This document shows positions 37,145 to 45,286 of a stretch of 64,000 bases of DNA, in pieces. Origin of the DNA: Marinomonas lutimaris (GTDB lineage Bacteria; Pseudomonadota; Gammaproteobacteria; Pseudomonadales; Marinomonadaceae); NCBI RefSeq assembly GCF_019426345.1, contig NZ_JAHLLW010000002.1:370193-434192 (forward strand), in the 5' to 3' direction. The notes under the pieces are model-generated. The model worked only from the letters and a program-made list of their open reading frames with translations. It searched no databases and had not been told where the DNA came from. Position 1 is the first letter of the stretch. Every line of letters begins with the position of its first letter. The translations under genes and the position numbers were made by a program.

Positions 37145-38059
37145 ATGAGCTACAAACAATCAGCCGTTCGTGATTTATCCACCATCAAAGACTTCATTCG
37201 TTGGACCTTTAGCCGCTTTAAACAGGCCGACTTATTTTACGGTCATGGCACAGACAACCCATGGGATGAAGCCATTCATCTTGTTATGGGCGCATTAAAA
37301 CTTCCACTCGACTTTGATCGTGATATGTTGGATTGCGCGCTGACCTACAATGAAAAGAAACATATTCTTAAGCTAGTGCAAACTCGCATAACCAAACGTG
37401 AGCCATTGCCTTACCTTCTAGGGGAAGCTTGGTTTATGGGACTACCGTTTAAAGTCACCAAAGACACATTGATTCCGCGCTCTCCGATTATTTCTCTATT
37501 AGAAAGCGAATTTGCACCTTGGCTTAAAAACTATCCGTTGAATATTTTAGATATGTGTACCGGATCTGGTTGCTTAGGCATTGCTGCTGCCTTAGTGTTT
37601 GAAGACGCAGAAGTCGATATTTCCGATATCAGTGAACCCGCATTATTAGTTGCCAATGAAAATATTGTCCGTCATCAAGTCGAAGAGCGAGTTCATGCCA
37701 TTCATTCAGATATGTTTAAAAGCTTAGCGGGTAAAAAATACGATCTAATTATCTGCAATCCACCTTATGTGGATGCCGAAGATTTTAAAAATGCTCCAGC
37801 GGAATTCCATAATGAACCGGAATTAGCTTTAACATCAGGTGAAGATGGCCTCAATTTTACCCATGATTTTTTAGCCCAAGTCGCGCATTATCTGCAAGAT
37901 GGCGGTATATTAGTATACGAAGTAGGAAACACCGAAATAGCCTTACAAGCTGCTTACCCGAACATTCCTTTTATGTGGGTCGAATTAGAGCAGGGTGGTA
38001 ATGGTGTTTTTATCCTAACTAAAGAACAACTTAGCGAACTATTACAAGAGCAGAAATAA
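37145..38059 (+). CDS. prmB: Ribosomal protein uL3 glutamine methyltransferase
   Basis: 304 aa. HemK-type N5-glutamine methyltransferase: an N-terminal helical domain, SAM motif LDMCTGSGCLGIAAA near residue 136 and the catalytic NPPY (DLIICNPPYVDAEDF). Methylates Gln150 of ribosomal protein uL3, per the E. coli enzyme. The N-terminal features (FIRWTFSRFKQADLFYGHGTDNPWDEA) point to PrmB rather than PrmC. Ends 3 bp before aroC, an arrangement also found in many gammaproteobacteria. Confidence 0.95.
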   Translation: MSYKQSAVRDLSTIKDFIRWTFSRFKQADLFYGHGTDNPWDEAIHLVMGALKLPLDFDRDMLDCALTYNEKKHILKLVQTRITKREPLPYLLGEAWFMGLPFKVTKDTLIPRSPIISLLESEFAPWLKNYPLNILDMCTGSGCLGIAAALVFEDAEVDISDISEPALLVANENIVRHQVEERVHAIHSDMFKSLAGKKYDLIICNPPYVDAEDFKNAPAEFHNEPELALTSGEDGLNFTHDFLAQVAHYLQDGGILVYEVGNTEIALQAAYPNIPFMWVELEQGGNGVFILTKEQLSELLQEQK

Positions 38060-38062
38060 ACT

Positions 38063-39160
38063 ATGTCTGGTAATACATTTGGAACACTTTTTAAAGTCAC
38101 CACGTTTGGTGAAAGTCATGGTCTTGCGCTTGGCGCCATTGTAGATGGTTGCCCTCCAGGCATTGAGCTGTGCGAAGCAGATTTACAGCGCGATTTGGAT
38201 CTGCGTAAACCTGGTACATCGAAGCATACAACACAACGTCGTGAAGCTGACGAAGTCAAAATTATGTCTGGTGTATTTGAAGGCAAAACTACTGGCACAC
38301 CAATTGGCTTAATAATAGAAAATACAGATCAACGCTCAAAAGATTACGGCAACATCGCAGACACTTTCCGTCCTGCTCATGCTGATTACACCTATGATCA
38401 AAAATACGGCTTCCGCGATTATCGTGGTGGCGGTCGTTCATCCGCTCGTGAAACCGCCATGCGTGTAGCTGCTGGCGCCATTGCAAAAAAATACTTGAAG
38501 CAACAATTTGGTATCGAAATCCAAGGTTTCTTGTCACAACTTGGTCCAATCAAACTAGAAGTCAAAGATTTAAGCCAAGTCTATGAAAACAGTTTTTTTA
38601 GCCCAGACCCCGATGCTATTCCGGAACTTGAGAAATATATGACTGCACTTCGTCGTGAAGGCGATTCTGTCGGTGCGAAAATCACGGTTATCGCTAAAAA
38701 TGTGATGCCTGGTTTAGGAGCGCCTGTTTTTGATCGATTAGATGCTGATATTGCTAAAGCCATCATGAGCATCAACGCCGTCAAAGGGGTTGAAATTGGT
38801 GACGGTTTTGATGTTGTTGAGCAAAAAGGCAGCCAACACCGAGACGAAATGACGCCTGAAGGCTTTCTAAGTAATCACGCTGGCGGGGTATTGGGCGGTA
38901 TTTCATCTGGACAAGATATTGTTGTTCACATGGCGCTAAAACCAACATCGAGCATCACTATCCCAGGCAAAAGTATCGACCGTGCTGGTAATCCAATAGA
39001 AGTGATTACCAAAGGTCGTCATGATCCTTGTGTAGGTATTCGCGCTACGCCCATAGCTGAAGCAATGCTAGCTTTGACCATTATGGATCATTTGCTAAGA
39101 CATAGAGCGCAAAATGCCGACGTGGTTTGCCCAACGCCAATTATTAAAGGGCAAGCCTAG
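38063..39160 (+). CDS. aroC: Chorismate synthase
   Basis: 365 aa. Last step of the shikimate pathway, EPSP to chorismate, with reduced FMN. Signatures: [21 protein letters not shown] at the start, the central [24 protein letters not shown] block, and C-terminal [18 protein letters not shown]. Length is standard. pabC, which uses chorismate products for folate, lies at the right end of the window. Confidence 0.97.
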   Translation: MSGNTFGTLFKVTTFGESHGLALGAIVDGCPPGIELCEADLQRDLDLRKPGTSKHTTQRREADEVKIMSGVFEGKTTGTPIGLIIENTDQRSKDYGNIADTFRPAHADYTYDQKYGFRDYRGGGRSSARETAMRVAAGAIAKKYLKQQFGIEIQGFLSQLGPIKLEVKDLSQVYENSFFSPDPDAIPELEKYMTALRREGDSVGAKITVIAKNVMPGLGAPVFDRLDADIAKAIMSINAVKGVEIGDGFDVVEQKGSQHRDEMTPEGFLSNHAGGVLGGISSGQDIVVHMALKPTSSITIPGKSIDRAGNPIEVITKGRHDPCVGIRATPIAEAMLALTIMDHLLRHRAQNADVVCPTPIIKGQA

Positions 39161-39181
39161 GCCTAGAGTAGACTAAATACC

Positions 39182-39213
39182 AAGCCGCTATTCACAACAT
39201 AGCGGCTTTTTTT
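39182..39213 (+). terminator. Terminator after aroC
   Basis: AAGCCGCTAT and ATAGCGGCTT pair (39182-39191 with 39199-39208) around a 7-nt loop and run into seven or more T residues. Confidence 0.92.
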
Positions 39214-39241
39214 ATTTTTTATTTTTGAAATTGAGGCGTAA

Positions 39242-39802
39242 ATGACCATCAAACTAGGCTCTACTGTCATTCGAGTTTGTGTTGGATCAACTAATCCCGT
39301 CAAAGTAAATGCGGCAAGACAGGCTTTTTCGCAGGCATTCCCAAATCACATCATTCATTGTGAAGAGATGCATGCGCCGTCTGGTGTTGCTGATCAACCT
39401 ATGACAGAAGCGGAAACTCGCCTTGGTGCACAAAACCGTGCCAGATATTGCTCCGAACATAGAACTAGTAACGATATGAACTTCTTTGTTGCCATGGAAG
39501 GTGGCGTCGATGAATTCGAGGAGGGCGCAGCGACCTTTGCTTATGTAGCTGTTTTAGCTAGCAATGGTGATTTAATGACAGGACGTTCAGCAAATTTACC
39601 TCTGCCAAATAAGGTTTATCAACGCTTGCAAGCAAACGAAGAATTAGGGCAAGTAATGGATGAGCTGTTTAATACCGATAACATCCGACAAAAAGGCGGC
39701 GCCATCGGCTTATTTACAAACCATGCAGCCACTAGAGAAAGCGTGTACACCCAAGCATTAGTGCTTGCGTTAGCGCCTGCAATTCATCCTGAACATTATT
39801 AA
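39242..39802 (+). CDS. yjjX: Inosine/xanthosine triphosphatase YjjX
   Basis: 186 aa. House-cleaning NTPase that removes ITP and XTP. The family motif VCVGSTNPVKVNAA and the block MTEAETRLGAQNRA, with FFVAMEGGVDE, are clear. Start ATG 39242 has GAGG 6 nt upstream. Just upstream of yjjG, another nucleotide-sanitising enzyme, on the same strand. Confidence 0.93.
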   Translation: MTIKLGSTVIRVCVGSTNPVKVNAARQAFSQAFPNHIIHCEEMHAPSGVADQPMTEAETRLGAQNRARYCSEHRTSNDMNFFVAMEGGVDEFEEGAATFAYVAVLASNGDLMTGRSANLPLPNKVYQRLQANEELGQVMDELFNTDNIRQKGGAIGLFTNHAATRESVYTQALVLALAPAIHPEHY

Positions 39803-39835
39803 TGTACATAAATTAAGAGCACAGAAGTAGAAACA

Positions 39836-40516
39836 ATGAAATATAAATGGATCCTATTTGACGCCGACGAAACGCTTTTTCATTTCGATAATTTCGCAGG
39901 TTTAAAACACATGTTTGCCCGACATGGTGTCACTTTTGAAAAAGTTGAATACGATGAATACCAGGTTGTAAACAAACAGCTTTGGGTGGATTATCAAAAT
40001 AATCAGATTAATGCAGAACAACTACAAACACGTCGTTTTAAATTATGGAGCGACAGACTAGCCATCAGCGCCAAAGAGCTTAACAAGCAATTTTTAGATT
40101 CCATGGCGGAAATCTGTAAGACATTACCAGGCGCGGTAGAACTCGTGTCGTATTTGCATGCAAACAATATCAAGATGGGCATAATCACCAATGGCTTTGT
40201 CCAGTTACAAGCAGTACGACTAGAGCGAACAGGTTTTTTACCATATTTCGCACCCGTGGTTACTTCAGAGTCCGTTGGTGTTGCTAAACCACACCCTAAA
40301 ATATTCGAACATACTTTTGAACAAATGGGCTCACCAAACAAAGAACACGTACTTATGGTTGGCGATACCTTGGAGTCAGACATTTTAGGAGGAAACAACT
40401 TTGGCATTGATACATGCTGGCTTAACCATCACAACAAAGAGCATCCAAAAGAGATAACACCAACTCACCAAATCCGTTCACTGGTTGAGTTACAGAGTTG
40501 GTTAAATTCTAAATAG
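39836..40516 (+). CDS. yjjG: Pyrimidine 5'-nucleotidase YjjG
   Basis: 226 aa. HAD phosphatase with motif I FDADETLFHFDNF, motif II IITNGF, motif III Lys in VGVAKPHPKIF and motif IV MVGDTLESDILGG. Residue pattern and length follow E. coli YjjG closely (e.g. VNKQLWVDYQN). YjjG removes phosphate from non-canonical pyrimidine nucleotides. With yjjX it would form a nucleotide-pool cleaning pair. Confidence 0.93.
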   Translation: MKYKWILFDADETLFHFDNFAGLKHMFARHGVTFEKVEYDEYQVVNKQLWVDYQNNQINAEQLQTRRFKLWSDRLAISAKELNKQFLDSMAEICKTLPGAVELVSYLHANNIKMGIITNGFVQLQAVRLERTGFLPYFAPVVTSESVGVAKPHPKIFEHTFEQMGSPNKEHVLMVGDTLESDILGGNNFGIDTCWLNHHNKEHPKEITPTHQIRSLVELQSWLNSK

Positions 40517-40548
40517 GGCATCTAGCTCTAAATAGCCCAGAATGCAGA

Positions 40549-40584
40549 AACCCCATATAAACTCAACAAAGTTTATATGGGGTT
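40549..40584. terminator. Long hairpin after yjjG, possible terminator
   Basis: AACCCCATATAAAC and GTTTATATGGGGTT form a 14-bp stem around an 8-nt loop, between convergent genes. There is no clear T-run on the plus strand, so intrinsic termination is probable rather than certain. Confidence 0.6.
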
Positions 40585-40619
40585 AACCGTAAGTATATTA
40601 GCTGAGTCGTCTTTATTAC

Positions 40620-40916
40620 TTATTTTTTAGTAGCAGACAAATACTTATCTAAAGTTTCTTGGCTTGCGGATTTAACCGTCATACCGTCTGGGCCAGCACC
40701 GATATTTGTATACTGTTTGGCAGGCTCACCATGTTCTTTAAAGAACTCTAATTCCTTAGAACCTTCCTCAAAAACCCAAAGGCGTCCATCTTCAACTTTT
40801 GTAGTGAATCCATCGACATCGTATTTTGAAGCAGCAGATGTGTCAGAAGACATTGAAGAGCAAGCGCTAAGAGATCCAGCAAGCAAAGCAGCGATAATCA
40901 GTTTGTTTTTGTTCAT
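40620..40916 (-). CDS. Small lipoprotein of unknown function
   Basis: 98 aa. Lipoprotein signal with lipobox LSAC at residues 16-19 (Cys19 lipidated); the residues after it (SSM) suggest outer membrane sorting rather than retention. The mature part has no named domain I recognise; it includes the run GRLWVFEEGSKELEFFKEHGEPAKQYTNIG with charged stretches. A TAGGT ribosome binding site lies about 8 nt upstream of the ATG. Confidence 0.75.
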   Translation of the reverse strand: MNKNKLIIAALLAGSLSACSSMSSDTSAASKYDVDGFTTKVEDGRLWVFEEGSKELEFFKEHGEPAKQYTNIGAGPDGMTVKSASQETLDKYLSATKK

Positions 40917-41053
40917 AAGAATACCTATACAAAAGTAGATTGTTTAAAAGTTAAAAACTCATAATGAAAGAATTGCGTTACAAAAAAATGACGAAACGAT
41001 TTAACGAGCTATTTTTTTGCACAATTTAGAAATATGCCACTTAATAGGATTAG

Positions 41054-41096
41054 AATAACATTCACTATTTCCGATAAATGTTATTATCGGAAATAG
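41054..41096. other. Two overlapping, mutually exclusive inverted repeats
   Basis: A 13-bp perfect hairpin (CTATTTCCGATAA 41065-41077 with TTATCGGAAATAG 41084-41096, loop 6) overlaps a second, 9-bp one (AATAACATT 41054-41062 with AATGTTATT 41077-41085, loop 14). They share 41077 and 41084-41085, so they cannot form together. The 398-bp region between the lipoprotein and bestrophin genes otherwise holds no gene I can support. Confidence 0.55.
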
Positions 41097-41314
41097 CATA
41101 AATATATGTTTTATACGCATAATGACTATTTTTAGCTAATGATTACTAATGCTTGGAACCCATGATCGCTGGTTCTATCATTCGCGAGCCAACTCATCCT
41201 TCTATTGAAATGCTAAACAATCATCTCTCTGAATGTTTATTCTGAGTAAATTCAGCAAGTCTTGGCCTGACAAATAACTTTTTTATTAAATGTATCTTAC
41301 TCTTAGGCTTTCCT

Positions 41315-42064
41315 ATGATTGTTCGCCCAAATCCAAATTGGATAGTTATACTTACGACGCTTAAAGGCTCGATTGCCAAACGCATAGCTTTACGTGTGTT
41401 GTTAATTACCGTTTTTGCCTCGCTCATTGTTCTGTTAGAAAAAACATATCCAGAGTCATTCGAGAATGTTAGCTCCATCCCGTTTACTCTTTTAGGTTTA
41501 TCACTGTCCATTTTCATGAGCTTCAGGAACAGTTCATGTTATGACCGATGGTGGGAAGGCAGAAAAATGTGGGGGAAAATCATTATTGATGATAAGCTCA
41601 CTTTTATCGATAATCCTGCAGATACAATTTTAAGCAAGATAGGTGAAAAATGCTCAAAACTAGCTTCCGCTGGTGTTATAAGTGAATGGCGCTATTTAGA
41701 ACTTGAAAGACGCTTAATAGGATTATCTGAAGCTCAGGCCAACTGTGAAAGAATCAAAAATACACCACTACCATTCCCATATACACTTCTATTACATAGA
41801 ACAACATTCGTTTTTTGCTTACTGTTACCATTTGCAATGGCTGAGCCGCTAGGTTGGCTAGCACCTATATTTACGACAATAGTCAGCTATACGTTCTTTG
41901 GATTAGATGCAATTGGCAATGAATTAGAAGATCCGTTTGGCAATGATGTAAATGACTTACCAACCGATTCGATGGTTCGAATCATTGAGCGAGATGCTCA
42001 TAGAGCCCTTGGAAAAATTGATCTACCGCCTCAAATCAAACCTAATGATCACGTTTTGAGCTGA
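41315..42064 (+). CDS. Bestrophin-like (YneE family) membrane protein, shortened
   Basis: 249 aa. Opening MIVRPNPNWIVILTTLKGS, transmembrane pair, the FRNSSCYDRWWEGRKMWG segment, and C-terminal CERIKNTPLPFPYTLLLHRT...YTFFGLDAIGNELEDPFG are typical of bacterial bestrophin-like anion channels. E. coli YneE is about 304 aa; the stretch between WGKIII and the LERRLIG helix is about 50 residues shorter here. The reading frame is continuous, so it is an in-frame loss rather than a frameshift. Whether the channel is still functional is open. Confidence 0.8.
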   Translation: MIVRPNPNWIVILTTLKGSIAKRIALRVLLITVFASLIVLLEKTYPESFENVSSIPFTLLGLSLSIFMSFRNSSCYDRWWEGRKMWGKIIIDDKLTFIDNPADTILSKIGEKCSKLASAGVISEWRYLELERRLIGLSEAQANCERIKNTPLPFPYTLLLHRTTFVFCLLLPFAMAEPLGWLAPIFTTIVSYTFFGLDAIGNELEDPFGNDVNDLPTDSMVRIIERDAHRALGKIDLPPQIKPNDHVLS

Positions 42065-42094
42065 TTGTATATCTACTAAACTGGTATTTGAGAT

Positions 42095-42137
42095 TAGATA
42101 AAAAAAGGGTGTCTATGAATTACCATAAACACCCTCT
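42095..42137. terminator. Terminator between bestrophin-like and GGDEF genes
   Basis: A stem of AGGGTGT with ACACCCT (42106-42112 and 42129-42135), extended by TATG/CATA. On the minus strand it runs into seven T residues, so it ends the GGDEF transcript best. Confidence 0.8.
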
Positions 42138-42162
42138 TCCTAAAAATCCAATACCGTTTAGA

Positions 42163-43737
42163 TCATGCGATAATACAGCGATTTCTACCTTGTTCTTTAG
42201 CCTGATAAAGTGCTTTATCCGCTAATGAAAGCGTTTTCTCTATGCTGATACCGTCTGATATTGACCACGTTGAAATACCAATTGAAACCGTAATGTTTCC
42301 AACGACGTCAAATATTTCATCAGAAATTGCGACACGTAACCGCTCTGCTATTATAAAAGCATCCTCTAAAGAAGTTTGCTTCAATAACAACACAAATTCT
42401 TCACCGCCAGTTCTGGCAACCATGTCGCCATCTCTACAAAACCGGTTCAATATTTGCGTTTGTTGCTTAAGAACATCATCGCCCACACTATGACCATAGC
42501 TATCATTGATACGCTTAAAATAATCAATATCCAAGGCTAAAATTGAAAAAGGCATTTCAAGTAAGGCTAACTGCTTTAGTTTAAACTCAAAAGCTCTGCG
42601 GTTATTTGCACCAGTCAATGGGTCGGTTTCGGCATCTCGCTTAAGCTCCCCAATCTGATTATGGATAAGCTTTACACCACTCAACATGGCTTTTTTAAGA
42701 CCTAAACTTTCCACGTACCAAGAGTCGATACTTTCTATGTCTTCATTCACAGTTGGACTATCAAGTGATCTCGCTCTATCAGCTAACTGCTGAAGAGGTC
42801 GAGAAATGGCTCGGGCAAATAGCCAAATAAATAGAAAAACGGCTAAAGCCATGGGCAAAGTGCGTAAAATAACTTTTTCCATAATGCCTGTTAAAGGCAC
42901 TAATGTGGACTCTAAAGGACTCTGTGTAACGACAATCCAGCCAGTACTAGGAATAGTTGAGAAACCTGCCAACATATCAATCCCTCTACTGTTGGTCAGT
43001 AACAACCCTCCTTCTTTTTTGGCGACAATTTCATCAACACCATCATTTTCGGCGACAAATGAACCAATTCGATCTTTTTCAGGGTGATAAAGGACCTGCT
43101 TGTCTTGGTCTATCACATAGATATAAGAGCCATTTTTGTAATTATGTTCACCCAATATCTCGCTCAAAATATTAGGGCTTTTTAAATAGATAGACCCACC
43201 GAGAAAACCCAAATAATTTCCTTGAAAATCAAATACAGGAGCAGAAAGAAAAACAATCAAATTCTTTAGAGTAGAAAGATATGGACTACTAATAAGTAGC
43301 GTTTTTTCCTCTATAGCTTCTAAACTACCGGCAGAGGTAAGCCGTCTTCCGACTAAATCCAGAGTCTCTGGTGAAGCCGCTTGAGTTAGACCTGATGCAT
43401 CACTAATGACCACAGAATTAAAACTATCAGTTTGGAATTTGAGCCTATTGGCCTCTTCCTTTAAGCGTTCTTCATTGTTCATTTTGTCAAACAGTGAGTT
43501 TGCCGCATAAACAAGTTGCTGCTTGGAAGAAGTAATGAACACCTCTGTCGTATCAGATAATTTACTGGCATAGGCTCTATTAACTTCTATTGTTTGCTGT
43601 ATCAATTGCGCTTTTTGAACTTCGTAATTCGAATAAAAGCTATTTACAAAGGTTAAAACAGTGGCGGTTAGCGCTAAAAATAAAATAAGTCGATTGAGTT
43701 TTAGGAATTTACTTTTTAATGTGGTCAAACTGTACAT
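42163..43737 (-). CDS. Membrane diguanylate cyclase (dCache-GGDEF)
   Basis: 524 aa. Transmembrane helix at about residues 15-32, a periplasmic dCache sensor (about 33-280), a second helix (about 288-308), a HAMP-like stretch, and a GGDEF domain (about 370-522). The active site is TGGEEFVLLL, with substrate-binding DIDYFKRINDSYGHSVGDD, so it should make c-di-GMP. The inhibitory I-site RDGD (RxxD, five residues before GGEEF) is present. The ligand is unknown. Confidence 0.92.
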   Translation of the reverse strand: MYSLTTLKSKFLKLNRLILFLALTATVLTFVNSFYSNYEVQKAQLIQQTIEVNRAYASKLSDTTEVFITSSKQQLVYAANSLFDKMNNEERLKEEANRLKFQTDSFNSVVISDASGLTQAASPETLDLVGRRLTSAGSLEAIEEKTLLISSPYLSTLKNLIVFLSAPVFDFQGNYLGFLGGSIYLKSPNILSEILGEHNYKNGSYIYVIDQDKQVLYHPEKDRIGSFVAENDGVDEIVAKKEGGLLLTNSRGIDMLAGFSTIPSTGWIVVTQSPLESTLVPLTGIMEKVILRTLPMALAVFLFIWLFARAISRPLQQLADRARSLDSPTVNEDIESIDSWYVESLGLKKAMLSGVKLIHNQIGELKRDAETDPLTGANNRRAFEFKLKQLALLEMPFSILALDIDYFKRINDSYGHSVGDDVLKQQTQILNRFCRDGDMVARTGGEEFVLLLKQTSLEDAFIIAERLRVAISDEIFDVVGNITVSIGISTWSISDGISIEKTLSLADKALYQAKEQGRNRCIIA

Positions 43738-43797
43738 CCATTACATTGGTTTAAGTCTGCGAGCGAATTACTCATACTACGCTTGAAGTTATAGCAT

Positions 43798-43827
43798 AAA
43801 AAAAGAGGCACGTTCAGCACCTCTTTT
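43798..43827 (-). terminator. Terminator after the MFS gene
   Basis: On the minus strand AAAAGAGG and CCTCTTTT pair around an 11-nt loop and are followed by a T-run. 14 bp beyond the MFS stop. Confidence 0.78.
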
Positions 43828-43840
43828 CCGCTATAACATT

Positions 43841-45025
43841 TTAAACAGACTTTTCTTCTAGATTATCTTTAGTGATATTGTTAGGTTTACGGTGATTTAA
43901 CCAAACCATAATTAATGCAATGAAAGACAGCGCTGCGGCAGCGCTCGGAATCCAATCAAAGCTAAAGCCGATGCTGATAACCAATCCGCCTAGAGCTGCT
44001 CCTAAAGCATTTCCTAAGTTAAATGCGCCAATATTTATAGACGAAGCTAAACCTGGAGCTTGATCCGCAATTTTCATAACTTGCATTTGTAACGGTGGCC
44101 CGCTACCGAATATCACCACGCCCCATAATAAGGTTGTTAAGCCTGCACCAATTAGCGTTGTCGAGGTAAAACGAAACATTAACAAAACCAATACCTGTAA
44201 GCCAAGAAAGACAAACAAGGCTAAATCTGGTGACTTATCGGTAATCTTACCACTAATATAATTTCCTAAGGTAAAGCCAATACCAACCAACATCAGCATG
44301 GTTGCGATGGCGTTATCAGATGCTTGTGCCAATGTCTGCATGATCGGCGCAATGTAGGTATAAAGCGTAAACATCGAACCTGCACACATCACCGTAGTTG
44401 CAAAAGCTCTCAGCGCAGCAGGTTGTATGATGGCTTTTAGCTCTGTTTTTACATCAGGCTTTTCTGCCCGCGGCATAACGGGCAAGCTGCGGCTAATACC
44501 GAAGAAAGCGACAACGCCTAATATCGCGGTCACCGCAAATGATATTCGCCAATCAAAAGTTTGCCCCAACCAAGTGGTAATAGGAACACCAACAATGTTA
44601 GCAATGGTTAAACCCAAAAAGATCGACGCCACCGCAGACCCTTTTTTATGAAAAGGCGCTAGATTCATAGCAACAACGGCACCAATACCGAAAAAAGCAC
44701 CGTGAGAAAGACTGGTAATAATTCGCGAAAATAAGAAAGTCTCGTAGTTCACAGAAATAGCAGAAAGTATGTTACCAACGACGAAAACCACCATTAACGC
44801 TAGCAAAGAGGTTTTATGGCTATAACGCGTTAAATATAAGGTGATTAATGGCGCACCTATCATGACACCGACAGCATAGGCACTAATCAATAAACCCGCA
44901 GCCGGAATGGATGCATTCACGCCATCAGCAATAACTGGTAACAAGCCCATGGGCATGAATTCAGTTGTCCCTATTCCGAAAGTACCCAGGGCAATGGCAA
45001 AAATACCCCACTGATAAGCAAGCAT
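43841..45025 (-). CDS. MFS exporter (DHA1, AraJ/YdhP-like)
   Basis: 394 aa. Twelve predicted hydrophobic helices. Helix 1 carries GTFGIGTTEFMPMGLLPVIA, typical of DHA1 efflux proteins such as AraJ, YdhP and NepI, and SRIITSLSHGAFFGIG matches the helix 4-5 motif. It probably exports a small compound; the substrate is unknown. I choose ATG 45025, which has GGAG 5 nt upstream. A longer reading frame back to 45097 runs into the hairpin at 45088-45119. Confidence 0.85.
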   Translation of the reverse strand: MLAYQWGIFAIALGTFGIGTTEFMPMGLLPVIADGVNASIPAAGLLISAYAVGVMIGAPLITLYLTRYSHKTSLLALMVVFVVGNILSAISVNYETFLFSRIITSLSHGAFFGIGAVVAMNLAPFHKKGSAVASIFLGLTIANIVGVPITTWLGQTFDWRISFAVTAILGVVAFFGISRSLPVMPRAEKPDVKTELKAIIQPAALRAFATTVMCAGSMFTLYTYIAPIMQTLAQASDNAIATMLMLVGIGFTLGNYISGKITDKSPDLALFVFLGLQVLVLLMFRFTSTTLIGAGLTTLLWGVVIFGSGPPLQMQVMKIADQAPGLASSINIGAFNLGNALGAALGGLVISIGFSFDWIPSAAAALSFIALIMVWLNHRKPNNITKDNLEEKSV

Positions 45026-45087
45026 AAAAGCTCCGATATTTGATTCAAGATTAATAAACAAGAGTGACGATTTAAGATTGAAAACGA

Positions 45088-45119
45088 AATAAGCCAAGAG
45101 CTTGTGCTCTTGGCTTATT
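45088..45119 (-). terminator. Terminator of the merR-copA operon
   Basis: A perfect 14-bp stem: AATAAGCCAAGAGC (45088-45101) with GCTCTTGGCTTATT (45106-45119) and a 4-nt loop. It lies about 57 bp beyond the stop of the small membrane protein. The T-run after it on the minus strand is short (TTTCG). Confidence 0.7.
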
Positions 45120-45175
45120 GATCTTTGAGGTTATTTTACAACACTTACTGAGCCATTGCTTATTGAAAGATGCCT

Positions 45176-45286
45176 TTACTTATTCTCGCTGTGCTTTTTA
45201 GTCTGCTTCTGGTGGGTTGGCCACCAAAACCAATAGACAACAAATAGGATTAGCAAAACACCTAGAACATTAATGAGTACGCTCAT
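45176..45286 (-). CDS. 36-residue membrane protein coupled to copA
   Basis: 36 aa; begins MSVLINVLGVLLILFVVY, then WFWWPTH and a Lys/Gln/His-rich tail (QKQTKKHSENK). One transmembrane helix with a short basic and His-containing end. Its ATG overlaps the copA stop (ATGA), and an AGGAGG ribosome binding site sits 4 nt upstream, inside copA. It is not CcoS-like (no FDDL motif). A role beside the metal pump is inferred from the coupling only. Confidence 0.72.
   Translation of the reverse strand: MSVLINVLGVLLILFVVYWFWWPTHQKQTKKHSENK

Noticed and set aside
41162..41245. 27-codon frame (starts MIAGSIIREPTHPSIE) slightly like the N-terminus of HigA-type antitoxins
   Set aside because: Too short, no downstream HTH in any frame and no ribosome binding site; similarity is probably chance.
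45026..45097. N-terminal extension of the MFS protein
   Set aside because: It runs into a 14-bp terminator hairpin and lacks a ribosome binding site; GGAG precedes 45025.
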